From Elymus sibiricus (lineage: Eukaryota > Streptophyta > Magnoliopsida > Poales > Poaceae), in NCBI GenBank assembly GCA_039707655.1, contig CM077676.1, forward strand, positions 240,330,866 to 240,394,865: a stretch of DNA of 64,000 bases, written 5' to 3'. Position numbers and translations under genes: made by a program. The notes below the pieces were generated by a model. That model was not told the DNA's origin. It ran no database searches and was given only the letters and a program-made list of their open reading frames with translations. How positions within the stretch are numbered: the first letter of the stretch is position 1; each line of letters begins with the position of its first letter. Shown piece after piece: positions 32,663 to 43,824 of this stretch.

Positions 32663-34505
32663 GAGTGTCGTGTTAAAATTTGGAATTATTCAGGGTTCGT
32701 TTGGACATTTTTATACATTAACTGAATTTTCTAGGCATTTTATGTGCATAATTCAAATTTGAACTACATGCACATGCTCCGGTGCACCAAAGTGGGTTGA
32801 AAAATCATATATGTGTCCTTGGGTGCATGCTTAGGTCCCATGAAAGAAATGGGAATGAATTTCAAACACCTCGGCATCGTGGCTCGGCTGCAAACACTGA
32901 GATACTTGGTTTTGAAAGTCTAGTAAATCCAAAACTTGTCTAAAATTCATGAAACTTGGCATGCTATCATGGAATGGCACCAACATGCTGTGGTAAATTT
33001 TTTGTCCCATTTGGGGCAGGTTTTGGTATAAGCTTCTCACAAACCAGAGCTTCTCACAAGAAGCCTCATGGTTCCGGTAGGGAACATGTCACCTTTGTGG
33101 ACAAAACGACATTCGTTGCCTCTTCTTGCCTTGATTTTTTTCTAGAGGTAACATAGACCAATAGGAGTGTCGTGTTAAATTTTGGAATTATTCGGGGTTT
33201 GTTTGGACATTTTTATACATTAACTGAGTATTCTAGGCATTTTATGAGCATAATTCAAATTTGAACTACAGGCACATGCTCCGGTGCATCAAAATGGGTT
33301 GAAAAATCATATATGGTCCTTGGGTGCAGGCTTAGGTCCCAAGCAAGAAATGGGAATATATTTCAGACACCTCGGCATCGTGGCTCCACCACAAACTTTG
33401 AGATACTTGGTTTTGAAATTCTAGTAAATCCAAAACTCGTCAGAAGTTCATGAAACTTGGCATGCTATCATGGAATGGCACCAGCATGTTGTGGTAAAAA
33501 AATTGTCCCATTTGGGGCAGGTTTTGGTATAAGCTTCTCACAAACCAGAGCTTCTCACAAGAAGCCTCATGGTTCCGGTGGGGAATGTGTCACCTTTGTG
33601 CACGAAACGACATTCGTTGCCTCTTCTTGCCTTCATTTCTTTTCTAGAGGCAACATAGACCAACATGAGTGTCGTGTTAAAATTTGGAATTATTCGGGGT
33701 TCGTTTGGACATTTTTATACATTAACTGGGTTTTCTAGGCATTTTATGTGCATAATTCAAATTTGAACTACATGCACATGCTCCGGTGCACCAAAATGGG
33801 TTGAAAAATCATATGTGTGTCCTTGGGTGCATGCTTAGGTCCCATGCAACAAATGGGAATGAATATCAAACACCTTGGCATCGTGGCTCGGCCGCAAACG
33901 CTGAGATACTTGGTTTTGAAATTTTAGTAAATCCAAAACTCGTCTGAAATTCATGAACATGCTATCATGGAATGGCACCAACATGCCGTGGTAAAATTTT
34001 TGTCCCATTTGGGGCAGGTTTTGGTATAAGCTTCTCACAAACCAGAGCTTCTCACAAGAAGACTCATGGTTTCGGTAGGGAACGTGTCACCTTTGTGGAC
34101 GAAACGACATTCGTTGCCTCTTCTTGCCTTGATTTTTTTCTAGAGGTAACATAGACCAATAGGAGTGTCGTGTTAAATGTTGGAATTATTCGTGGTTCAT
34201 TTGGACATTTTATACTTTAACTGAGTTTTCTAGGCATTTTATGTGCATAATCCAAATTTGAACTGCATGCACATGCTCCTGTGCACCAAAATGGGTTGAA
34301 AAATCATATATGTGTCCTTGGTTGCATGTTTAGGTCCCATGCAAGAAATGGGAATGAATTTCAAACACCTAGGCTCTTCGTGGCTCGGCCACAAACTTGA
34401 GAACTTGGTTTTGAAATTCTAGTAAATCCAAAACTCGTCTGAAATTCATGAGACTTGGCATGGTGTCATGGAATGGCACCAACATGCTGTGGTAAAAAAA
34501 TTGTC
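32663..34505. repeat. ~500-bp tandem array, 3.7 copies
   Basis: GAGTGTCGTGTTAAA starts units at 32663, 33165, 33667 and 34163 (periods 502, 502, 496); the fourth is cut at about 34505. Each unit holds AGCTTCTCACAAACCAGAGC, CTCATGGTTCCGGTAGGGAA and GGTGCACCAAAATGGGTTG. Copies are roughly 90-95% alike by eye. The repeated short frames in it are not genes. Confidence 0.9.
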
Positions 34506-34991
34506 CAATATGAGAGAAGGCGCACAAATTAACAACCAACAAATAGCTGTCACGTTATCATCACAAATGGTTGTACAGTATTATTTCAATCGTGGGCGTT
34601 CTACTGACCATTTACGTGCTGCCACGCATCCCACTTTTTCAATGGCAAGGAGGTGCCGTCCGGGCAGCTGTTTGACTAGACGAGAGGCGTGCGAGCGAAG
34701 TCCGTAGCGCAGGCTGGCCGGGAGGTGTGCGACCAGTCTTGCACTACGCAGGCTGACCGGGAGGCATGCGACCAGTCCTCCGCTATGCAGGCTCACCGGG
34801 AGGCGTGCGAGCAGTACGCTGCGTAGGCTCACCGGGAAGCGAACCCTTTGACCTCCATCACCACCCGCCTCGCTCTCAACTTCTCCATTAATGGTGCCCA
34901 AGCCGCTGTTTAATAGGCGGCCTTACTGATCTCTCTTCGCCTCCCATTCCCCTCTCGCCCGAATCCTATCTTCCAGAGCTCCACCTACTCC
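34506..34991. other. Spacer with four short GCGTGCGA repeats
   Basis: A ~50-bp GC-rich unit (GGCTGACCGGGAGGCATGCGAC type) recurs about four times from 34680 to 34840, followed by a pyrimidine-rich leader before the next ORF. Confidence 0.45.
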
Positions 34992-35598
34992 ATGGCGCAC
35001 AAGGATCATCTGCCACCAGTCTTCCAGTTTGGTGAAGTCGACTCCGAGCTGGAGGAGATAGAAAATAAGGAGGAATGGGACCTCAGGGACATGGCCCTGA
35101 ACGAGCTGGCCGCTGCGGATGCTGCTCCCGCGCCCGTCCCAGCTCCCATCCCCGCGCCAATGACCATCCCCGTGGCATTGACGGGTTGGTCGCCGAGCAC
35201 CATCGCAGAGCTGGAAGCCACGGGCGTCAGCGAGGTCCCCGCGGACCCACGCGAGCTCATGTACGTACCAGCGCCAGCGCCCCCGCCTGTGCTCGTGTGC
35301 GTCCCAGCACCCACTGCGGCACCGGTCCCCGTGCGCTTTCCTGCACCAGCCACGCCTGTGCCCGTGCGCGTGCCTGCATCCGCCGCACCCCCCTCAGCGT
35401 CATGGGACGCCGCCGTCGACCGCTACCTTGCAGCGCCGCGAGTCGCCATCCCCCCCGCGCCCCGCCCGTCGATCGCGCGACGAACGGCTCTTGGATTTGG
35501 AAGTCGATAACATTCTGGGATGGCTTGAAGGCTTGAACAACGACATCTCAGACGACGATAACACCGGCGCAGCACGCCGCCGCCGCCGCTGCAATTAG
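34992..35598 (+). pseudogene. Pro/Ala-rich acidic ORF with frameshift, in the CACTA element
   Basis: ATG at 34992 opens 172 codons: MAHKDHLPPVFQFGEVDSEL, then EEWDLRDMALNELAAADAAP and a long (P/A/V)P repeat (VPVRVPASAAPP). The frame ends at 35510, but a shifted frame from about 35486 reads LLDLEVDNILGWLEGLNNDI, then SDDDNTGAARRRRRC and TAG 35596-35598, which looks like the genuine acidic-then-basic end. So a single frame change near 35485 (or a tiny intron) breaks it. There is no known domain. A CT-rich leader precedes the start. It is oriented opposite to the Ala-rich ORFs, like the exonuclease. Confidence 0.45.
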
Positions 35599-35767
35599 TT
35601 TTTTGTTTAATATTGTATCCCGATCGTATGAATGTAAAACCAGAGTGTCACTGAATGAAATCTATGGTTTTGATCAATTTAGCGTTTTTTCTCTGAATGT
35701 ACAGACTTACCAAAGTAAAAATAAAACATCAACATCTTTCTTTGAATAAAACACTCATCGGAAACGT

Positions 35768-35974
35768 TTTCAGACTGAACACCCGTATGCAAAGCGAGAG
35801 CTGGGTTCCTTCGCAGCTAAGCCAAGGGAAAAATGTGGCACGCAGGTTTTGTGCATCTCTTCATCGCAAATGTTTCAGACTGAACACCCGTATGCAAAGC
35901 GAGAGCTGGGTTCCTTCGCAGCTAAGCCAAGGGAAAATGTGGCGCACAGGTTTTGTGCATCTCTTCATTGCAAA
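35768..35974. repeat. 105-bp direct duplication
   Basis: TTTCAGACTGAACACCCGTA through GTGCATCTCTTCAT occurs at 35768 and again at 35873, nearly identical, so it is a recent tandem duplication within the CACTA element. Confidence 0.85.
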
Positions 35975-36045
35975 CAATTTTGCATGATGACCTGTGTGCA
36001 ATGACGTACAAACAATGTGGTAAGATTTGCATCTGTCATATTGGG

Positions 36046-36178
36046 TATAATTGCCATTTGTCAAAATGGAAAAATTGGCATTTGTCAATCTAGTAACATT
36101 GCCATTTGTCAATCTAGTAACATTGCCATTTGTCAACCTAGTAACATTGCCATTTGTGATCCTCAGAAAAAACACTGC
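36046..36178. repeat. 24-bp minisatellite (CATTTGTCAATCTAGTAACATTGC)
   Basis: Four to five copies of the unit ATTGCCATTTGTCAATCTAG (24-bp period), sliding into a diverged last copy at about 36160-36190. Confidence 0.8.
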
Positions 36179-36412
36179 CATTTGTCAAATTTTGCAGCTA
36201 AAAATCACTAGTATTGTAGTTTTTGCAAATGAAATTGTTGCCAACCACGTACTGAAATAGCTAGTTCAACTATATATACTAGCTAAATTTAAGTACGTAG
36301 TATAGTTCAACAATATCTATAGTCAGATGAACTGAATAAAATAGCCCCTAAATACTACTACTACAGAGGGGCTTTGTACTACTTCCAGCAGCCTCTCCTC
36401 TGCCGAGCACGC

Positions 36413-37141
36413 TCAGTAAGAGGCCGAGGAGGAGGAGCCTACCGACGAGCTGGAGAAGCGGAATCCGGCGCCTGCCGCTGCTGCACCTTTAGCGACGCCC
36501 AGCTCGAACGCCCTCTACTGCTCCAGACGATCCCTCTCGAAGCAGCGGGACTCCTCATATATCTCCGCATTCCGCGCCACTGCGGCAACTTCTCATGCGG
36601 CCACGGCGGCGGTAAGACGCTTTGCGTGCTCGACCAGGCACTCCTCCTCCCGCAGGAACTCGATGTAGCGCGCGGCAAGGTCGCTGATGCTCGTGCGGGC
36701 CTCCACATCCCGCCTTTGGGCCGTGGTGGCGGAGCGGGTGATGACCCCGGCGGTCGACGGTCGGGAGGCGGCCACCTCCCGCCTTCGGGCCGCGGTGGCG
36801 GAGCGGGTGATGTCCACGGCGCCCAATGGTGGGGTGGCGGCCAAGACGGCCACCACCCACCTTCGGGCCGTGGTGGCGGAGTGGGTGATGGCCTTGGCGG
36901 GCTTTGGTGGTGTGGCGGCCATGGCTGCCGTTGGTGGGGTGGCGGCAACGGCTACCGGCAACAGCTGCCGTCGGGCAGCGGCGGCGGAGCGTGTGGTGGG
37001 TGTTGTGCGCATACCCAACAGGGACGCCACGGGCAGGACATGCTGCCCAGGACTGCGCCGCCGCCGCGGTGTAGCCTCCCAGCTTGAGCTGTCCTCAGAC
37101 GACGGCAGAGTGGCTGAGCGACGACGACAGACCGGTGCCAT
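36413..37141 (-). pseudogene. Ala-rich coiled-coil gene 3 in the CACTA element, broken
   Basis: 243 codons from ATG 37141 to TGA 36415-36413, with two internal stops: TGA 36595-36593 and TAG 36517-36515. The N-terminal half holds a degenerate repeat (ITRSATTAQRRDVEA, ITHSATTARRWVVA), the middle ISDLAARYIEFLREEECLVE, and the end an Ala/Ser-rich tail. Reading through the stops keeps one frame, so damage is by point change only. Gly-rich frames on the opposite strand are shadows of the repeat. No known domain. Confidence 0.4.
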
Positions 37142-37973
37142 TGGTGATGGTGGGAGAAGCAGACGAGATAAGCTACGGGGAGGGAGGGGAAAATGCGATG
37201 CCGACTCGCCGGCCGTGACTGTTTATAAAGAAGGCCGGTAAGCATTGTTTTTTTTGGGATTTCGCCGAGTCGGGTGGGAAGCTTGCGCGGGAACCTGTGC
37301 GGTTGCGTGGGAACGGGCTCACCGATGATTCATTGGCGCCTCTTCGAGCTAACATTTGGCCAAAAGAACGCCTGTGCGGTGCTCAAGCTTGCGCTCTAAG
37401 CCTTCTGCGGCAGCGCGGTGACAAGACGTGCGAGAGGAGGATGAAATGACACGTACACAAACGGTTAATAAAAAAATGTTTGCGATTTAATTACCTAGCA
37501 CACGGCCGCTCTCTACGCAGCGTCGCGAATGATTGTTCGCCCACTGTGTGATGTGGAACGCGACGTAGTTTCACATCACGCCGCCGGCTCGCAACTGTCG
37601 GCCGGCTTGTAGACGGCCATTCCCTGCGTGTTCAACTGCTCTATGCGTGTGGTTGCTCGTGGTTGAGGCGGCCGCGGCGCGCTCTGCTCGCGTCCCACCA
37701 CGCGCGCTCTGCTCACGTCCCTCCGCGCGTGCTGCAAGCGTTTCTGGCTGGTGCACAATCACTTACGATTGGGGTGCCTTATGCATGCGGTTACGCCGGA
37801 CGCGGCGCCATGACGCAGTTACGTGTGGCAAAAAATGCCCTGCAGACATGCCGAGAATCCCGGCCGCCCGGCCCTCATTTATTCCCGCAGCCATTTACCT
37901 TCATCTCTCGCGCCCCACGACACAATAAGCACACCCACGACGACACATACAGAGAGGATATCCAGCGGCTCCA
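37142..37973. other. Spacer and leader before the exonuclease gene
   Basis: GC-rich, several short frames, none supported. 37860-37970 looks like a 5' leader (TCATTTATTCCCGCAG, CACACCCACGACGACACATA). Confidence 0.35.
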
Positions 37974-38678
37974 ATGGCGCACCCGGCTCCAATTGCGCTC
38001 CCAGCGTCTGACTATGACGATGGGCGGCAGTTCACCACGCCTCACGTAGTGGACACCCACGTGAGGAGGAAGGACCTCTCAGTGGTGTACACCAATGAGA
38101 TGGTCTCGGTGGAGAGCTCCATCCACACTATGGAGCAGTTGCTTGCTGAGGACGAGTACCAAGTAGTCGGCTTCGACCTCGAGTTCACCGGCGATCATGT
38201 CGGGTATGATCAGAAGGTTGTCGTCGCCTAGTTGTGAATGCGCCATCACATCCTCGTCTACCACTACTCCCTGGCCACAAAGCCTTGTGAGTGTTTCGCC
38301 AGGTTTATCAACAACCCCGACTACAGGTTTGCTACGCTGGACACCTTCAACGATCTAAAGGTGCTCGAGACTACGGGCTTGGCCTGCCAGAATCTTGTTG
38401 ACATCCAAGGCTAGTACAGGGTCTGGGGCAGAAAGAAGGCGAAGGACTCCCTGGTTGACCTAGCCGTGGCCATCATCGACCCCTACTACAGAGGCATGAA
38501 GGATGAGTGCAAAAAGAACAAGGATGCCTGGCATGAGGCCTGAGTGTGGAGACTGGATGAAGAACACATCAAGTACGTGGCCAAGGACGCGTACACAAGC
38601 TACGAGATGTACAGGCGGATCGTTGACATGAGGCAGTGCGTCCTTCCCGTGGACGACAAGGGATCGAGCCACAAGTAG
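37974..38678 (+). pseudogene. DEDDy 3'-5' exonuclease (WRN/RNase D type) carried by the CACTA element, broken by stops
   Basis: One continuous frame of 235 codons from ATG 37974 to TAG 38676-38678 with four internal stops (TAG 38229, TGA 38235, TAG 38412, TGA 38541) and no indel. Catalytic motifs are all present: D68-L-E70 in VVGFDLEFTG, D127 in LDTFNDLKVLE, and Y201-x3-D205 in HIKYVAKDAYTSYEMY. The family removes nucleotides from 3' ends using two metal ions; plant WRN-like exonucleases are linked to DNA repair and gene silencing. The length fits a bare exonuclease domain without helicase. As it stands only a 85-residue product could be made. Its neighbours are transposon cargo. Confidence 0.75.
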
Positions 38679-38919
38679 AGTAGTGGCGGCAGCGTCACAA
38701 GAAGTAGATGATTAGATGATCGTTTCTCCTAGTTTAGAATGCATGTAATTGTTTATTGAGGTGTGTGCGAATGTTTTGTATAGTCACCTATGTAATTGGA
38801 TGTTTAATTTGGTTATATATGTTGTTCTTCTGTAGACTGAGCAAATTACAACGCAGACGGACTAAACTAGGGAACCCGTCGGTGATGATTTCATCAATCG
38901 CTGACAATTGTATACCAGC

Positions 38920-39330
38920 AAGCGTTTGCCCACAACACACATGGGTTATTAGCAGGAATCGTCCATGTTGTTATCCATCTTCCCACACATTTTGGATTAC
39001 TGACCTGTTTGCCGTGTATCACACACATCTTGTTAAGTTGAACCATTTCTGTTGTGTTGGGTAATCACAAACAGTTCATCCGAGTGAACTGTATGTCGTG
39101 TATCACACACACCTCGAACTGGCTGCCCATTTCTGTTGTGTTGGGTAATCACAAACAGTTCATCCGAGTGAACTATATGCCATGTATCGCACACACCATG
39201 CACTGGCTGACCGTGTTTGTTGTTCTGGCTTATCGCAAATAGTTCATATGGATCAACTGTATGCCACGTATCGCACACACGTCTCTAATCTGAATCGTTT
39301 TTGATGTCTCTGGCATCGCAAACAGTTCGT
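38920..39330. repeat. ~78-bp subterminal repeats at the right end of the CACTA element
   Basis: About four units with TATCGCACACAC, GGGTAATCACAAACAGTTCA and TCCGAGTGAACTGTATG, running up to the terminus at 39440. CACTA transposases typically bind such subterminal motifs. Confidence 0.75.
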
Positions 39331-39440
39331 CTTATTGGGGACGGTTTTTTTACGACACCGTTTGTGATTCATGCATCGCACACAGTTTGGTCGCGGGGTC
39401 TCTGATTCATGTGTCGCGTTAGCGGTCGCCTGCAGTAGTG

Positions 39441-41100
39441 TAAGGAGGCACTTGCTTGCGTGCGGCCATGGACCATGTGTGGCCCTACTATCAACCTCTC
39501 CACCAACATCCCTCTTCCGGTGATTGTCGTTTGTTGACCGCGTTGACCACGCCGCGCCGAGAGCACTAACGCGGTTGACGACTGCGAGGCCTAGGAAGGG
39601 AATGACCCGGAGCCGGCGAAGACACAGCAGTGGATGCCCACGCGGAGGGGAGTATGAGGGTTGACTGGTTCAGCTACGGGGTGAGGCCGCCGTCGCCGGA
39701 AAATAATAGCAGGTGCGGGTGGGTAGAGGGATGGCCTGGCCAGCGGTGGGAGTAGGGTGGGAGTAGGCAGTAAAGCCGACGCTGGTTTGGGCGGCTGGAG
39801 CAGGAAGATCAAAGATTGAAGAAGCACGACGGCCGTTGGATGGACATCCAACAGTCACTGCTGCTAGAATCGTTTGTTGATTATAAGTTGACAAAGCCTT
39901 ACGTAGGCGTCAACTTAGTCAGCCAACAAGTCAGCCTAGAAATATGTGGCGTGTACAGCCCATTTGCTATTATTTTTACAATTTAAAGCCCATTTACTAA
40001 TTCATATAGAATTTATTACATCCCATTTGCCATTTTTAGAATTGCTACCCTTTTCTGGTCAAGACCAGGGTTAAAAAATTGCTAAAAAATATGCGAAATT
40101 TTTGAAATTTCGCATATTTTTGCTGGGGTCCGAACTATTTTTAATCCCAAAATTAGGAGCGAGATTAAAACTAATTTAAAAATATATATTAAAATCCAAT
40201 GAAATATAAAATCTCAAAGAAGAAGAAAAACAAAATATGACACTAATTGCCCATTTGTTGTGTTTTTTTTTACATTTGCAGCCCATTTCATATTACTTTT
40301 ATGATTTACTCCCCATTTTCTGGTCAGGCTGAATGTAGCCCTCCTTGTCTTGAAAGATTTGCAGCCCAGCAAGTCGGAGAAAACAAATAGGCCTAGGTTG
40401 GGTATTCTTCAAACGAAAAATGGTGGGCTACCATTTTCCCAAAGAAAAAACAGCTGGCCTGGTCATGTTGTTAGACGGGCCACAGACACCACACAACCCA
40501 GTTTATACGCTGCTCCGTCTGAACAACCAAAAAAAACTGCTCGAGCTGCTGGATCCCTAGTGTGAGCCGCTCCTTGTGCAATTCTGTCGTTAATTGACTA
40601 TACGTTGACAATGATGTCGGTCCTAGATATCAGCAAGGTGGATATGAGTAAAAAAATTGAGGGGTGGATCTGAGTAGTAAGGAGGCACTTGCTTGCGTTT
40701 GGTAGTGGACCTGGTGGGTCCCTATTGTCATACTCTCAAGTACAGTTCTCCCCTGATTCACCATGTTGACCATGTTGACAAGGCCGGACGGCGGCGCCCC
40801 GGCGAGAGCACCAAGGCGGAGGACGACGGCGAGGCCTCGGACGGGAATGAACAGGAGCCGGCGAAGATGCGGCAGTGTGGTCGTAGACGGTGGGGAGTAC
40901 GAGGGTTGACTGGTTCTGGTGCGGGGTGGGCTGCCGTCGCCGGAGAAGAATAGGATGTGTGGGGGAGTAGAGGGATTGCCTGGCCAACATTTCATGGTAC
41001 GACATGGCGGCGATCCTGGCACGGCACCGCAACCAGCCGTCCCGCTGGCGCTGGTTTGGTTTTGGCGCCTGGATCGGCCAGACCCAAAAACTCAGCATGC
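39441..41100. repeat. Right part of the ~1.25-kb tandem array
   Basis: Continues the array interrupted at 28185: GGAGGCACTTGCTTGCGTGC at 39444, the GC-rich block 39500-39850, the AT-rich GCCCATTTGC block 39955-40520, then a more diverged unit from 40680. Landmarks in the last two units are about 1.23 kb apart. No gene. Confidence 0.65.
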
Positions 41101-42243
41101 TCGATAATAAGAATTAATTTTACATGGCTACAACTTATTGTAAAATGAAGCCGAGCACTTTTTTTTCATTAGGTGTGAAGCCGAGCACATTCAGAAGCCC
41201 TTGGATAAAGTGGGGTCGCCACATGTGTTGGGTTGGGCTGGGCATTCTTATCAAAAAATAATGTTGGGCTGGAACTTTTTATCATAAAAAAACTCGGCTT
41301 GTCAAAAAACTTGTGGTACCTAGGTTTCAAACGGGAGACCTGGGCAGCACAATCCATAAAACATACAAATGCAACGGAAAAAAATTGTGATATTTATTAC
41401 AACTTGCCGCTAATAATTGTTAGATGTTGACCACGTTGACTACGATTTGCATCGGCTTCAACCTAGTGGTACCAAATAACAGTCTGCTGATTGCACGAAG
41501 AAAATGGTGTGAGAAAAAAGACTGGTCGCTATCTTTGCCTAAGAATAATATCGACTGAATGTAAAGATACTCTCATAGCTTTATTTATTTATTTAGGGGA
41601 GCATGAGCATGTAGCTGGGCTGGATTCATGTGAGAGCCTCCCTCCCAGTTAATTATGGGCTCTTCTATTGGGCCTAAATCACTGGGGGTCCTCGACAAGT
41701 GGAAGATTTGTTCCCTAGAAAAAAATTGTTTGTGCTACGTACGGGGCACTAACCTCTCAACAAAAAACATACGAGGCACTAAAGGATCGGAGCGTGCAAC
41801 GACTTCCAGAACATTGTTTTTATCATTCTAACACCACTATTTATTCAACCAACAGACAAAATATATTACTCATTGTACATTAAAAACACCAGCAACATCC
41901 ATGGCTCTATGTTGTTTTAGTAAAAGGGGTTTGCCGCCAATTTTCCATTAATAGAAACCACTAGAGGTTCACAGCAAACTAGAGACCTACAAAGGAGCCT
42001 TGGGATTGAAGATACCACCAGGGGTCGGGGTGCAACAGAAGCAGTAAGCAGGCCAAAAGAGTAAAGACGCAGCTCTCTCTTCCAACCAAACATCAGCCAA
42101 CATTACAGAAGGGCTACCAAAAAAACCAAGTGTATGCATCAAACTTAATAAAGATCCTACTACACGAAGTGTACGCATCTAACTAGCTGGCTCAGTTAGA
42201 CATTACTATTTATTAAGCTGTGGAGATTGGCTGAAGGCTTGAA
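41101..42243. other. Intergenic repeats between the array and the F-box gene
   Basis: AT-rich, short frames only. Nothing recognisable beyond phrases like GGGTTGGGCTGGGC that recur in the array. The 3' flank of the F-box gene begins near 42240. Confidence 0.35.
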
Positions 42244-43824
42244 CTAGATGGGTGCCTGACGGGGGAAATTCCAGCCAGCAGGTCGAAGTCTGATACATGT
42301 GACCCTCTCTCCTACTTTGGGCTGTAGAGCGTGGCGGCACATATCAGGGTATGGTGCATGGAGAGACGCATGGTACGCTGTGTACACACAGTTTTGCCTG
42401 ATGAACGGAACCGCGCTGCCATCAGGATCCTTAACGTTGGTAATCTCCTGGTTAATCGGATAATTCAGTCCGAGAAACAGAGAGCGTGTGCCGAGGCTAG
42501 TTACCGGCCTCCAGTCAAAAATTCCTGAAAGCCCAAAGAAGCTGGGATCCTGCTGAAAGACCATGCAGTGACTGTGATTGTATTCCGCGAAGCAACACGT
42601 CCGGTACATGCGAACGATCATCAATCGTTCGCCGTCGTCTGATCGAGCCAGGAACCACCTGCAACTGCCATGCCGCTTTTCTTTGAAAGGTTCTGGGATT
42701 AGGAAGGGAAGGGACACCACGCGGCCTACAACATCATATCAAGTTGGAGTCAAATAAAAATGGGCTGGTACTGTAAATCTAAGAACAACATGTTCAGAGC
42801 ATGAATATTTTTTCAGTAAATGTTGACAGTAATATAAGCATGGGAAGGATGATTTGATTTCACCAAAATTCTACTACATCTGATCACCAATGTGGGACGT
42901 TTTGGCAGTTCGAATTAAACTTTCAAAACGTCCACGTTACTGAACAGAGGGTGTATTTGACAGCGTGGTGTTAATTTCTAACAACAATGTCATGATTGTA
43001 ACTCTTCTCAAACTATACTCTGACAATAGGAAGCAAGGCATCATGATATCATAGGAAATTAGGAGTAACATACTGCTGTAACAGCCATTTGTAGCGATGA
43101 CTGGAGTAGGCCAGCAATATGTCCAGCCATAGAAGGAGTCCACAGCGTAAATGAAGCCCTTGTGTTCAATGGCATCAGAGAGCCATGGAGGATGTATGAT
43201 CCTGCGATGGACATGGAGATTTATCCACTTACTGCAGTGACCTGTCAGATAGGCGAGACCGCAGTTGAAGAACGCAATTAGCCTGAAGTCTTTATAATTC
43301 GCAGATCTTGTGGGCACTTGGCAGATTACAACCTTGAGCAAATCAAACTTGGTATCATGTTGGCTACTGTAAGATTCCGAGTATTCTGGGCCGCGGTGCC
43401 AAAGCAGTGCAGTGTTAATCAAAGGAAGGGGTATCAATCGCCGGGTGTAGACCTCCACGAGCATCCACCTGCCGCATCCGTCGATGAGAACCATCCAAGA
43501 CGTGTTCATGCCAACCCAGTACATACCATTAATGTAGTTGAGGGTGACGGGGATCGGATCGCAGTCGAGGGGGTTGATGCTCGCCACCCTAGGATCCTTA
43601 AGCTGCGTGACACACCGTTTCTGAAGATAAGGCAGCATTAGCAAGCAGGGAGCTGGCTTAAAAAGCTCCGGCCTGAGGGCTTTGAGTAAACGGTACAGCC
43701 CCGACGAGCACGCGGCGAACGACATGGTACTGAGATTGTCCACACACGAAACAATGAGTTTCATTACCTCTGTGGGTAGCGAATTCCAGCCACACTTTTG
43801 GCGGATGCTGCTTGGTTCTGCCAT
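42244..43824 (-). CDS. F-box protein with C-terminal DUF295 domain (2 exons, 410 aa)
   Basis: Exons 43824-43074 and 42725-42244; the intron is 348 bp with GTATGT donor and TTGTAG acceptor, phase 1, rejoining as a Ser codon. The N-terminus has an F-box (WNSLPTEVMKLIVSCV, then MSFAACSSGLYRLLKALRPE). The middle carries the propeller-like strands usual in this family (GCGRWMLVEVYTRRLIPLPL). The C-terminus is clear DUF295: RWFLARSDDGERLMIVRMYR, SHCMVFQQDP, GIFDWRPVTSLGTRSLFLGL, INQEI and VGERVTCIRLRPAGWNFPRQ. Such proteins are predicted to act as substrate receptors in SCF ubiquitin ligases through the SKP1-binding F-box; DUF295 families expand rapidly in grasses. No stop or frame error is seen. 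No strong TATA is close; GGAGTATATTTTAG lies ~225 bp upstream on the coding strand. Confidence 0.85.

Larger units (their letters stand above)
28186..39440. mobile_element. Complete 11,255-bp non-autonomous CACTA element carrying several genes
   Basis: Starts CACTAGTACAGTGAGC and ends CTGCAGTAGTG, with the 3-bp duplication TAA at 28183-28185 and 39441-39443. Removing it rejoins CGTGTAA/TAAGGAGGCACTT, which matches the other copies of the surrounding tandem array, so insertion is proven by sequence. Subterminal repeats contain GTGTGTGCGAT/ATCGCACACAC and ATCACAAACAGTT motifs on both sides. No TNPD/TNPA-like transposase frame is present. Cargo, in order: B3 gene, two Ala-rich ORFs, a 500-bp tandem array, a Pro/Ala-rich ORF, a third Ala-rich gene and a DEDDy exonuclease gene. 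Confidence 0.85.

Noticed and set aside
32663..34505. CRISPR-like regular repeat
   Set aside because: Units of 500 bp with no short repeat/spacer structure in a plant-type sequence; it is an ordinary tandem array.
34581..34901. 106-codon minus-strand frame with repeated LPVSLRS text
   Set aside because: Made by four copies of a ~50-bp GC-rich repeat, not a gene.
36374..37087. Gly-rich 237-codon plus-strand frame
   Set aside because: Opposite strand of the repeated Ala-rich gene 3; Gly-Gly runs mirror the Ala/Pro codons.
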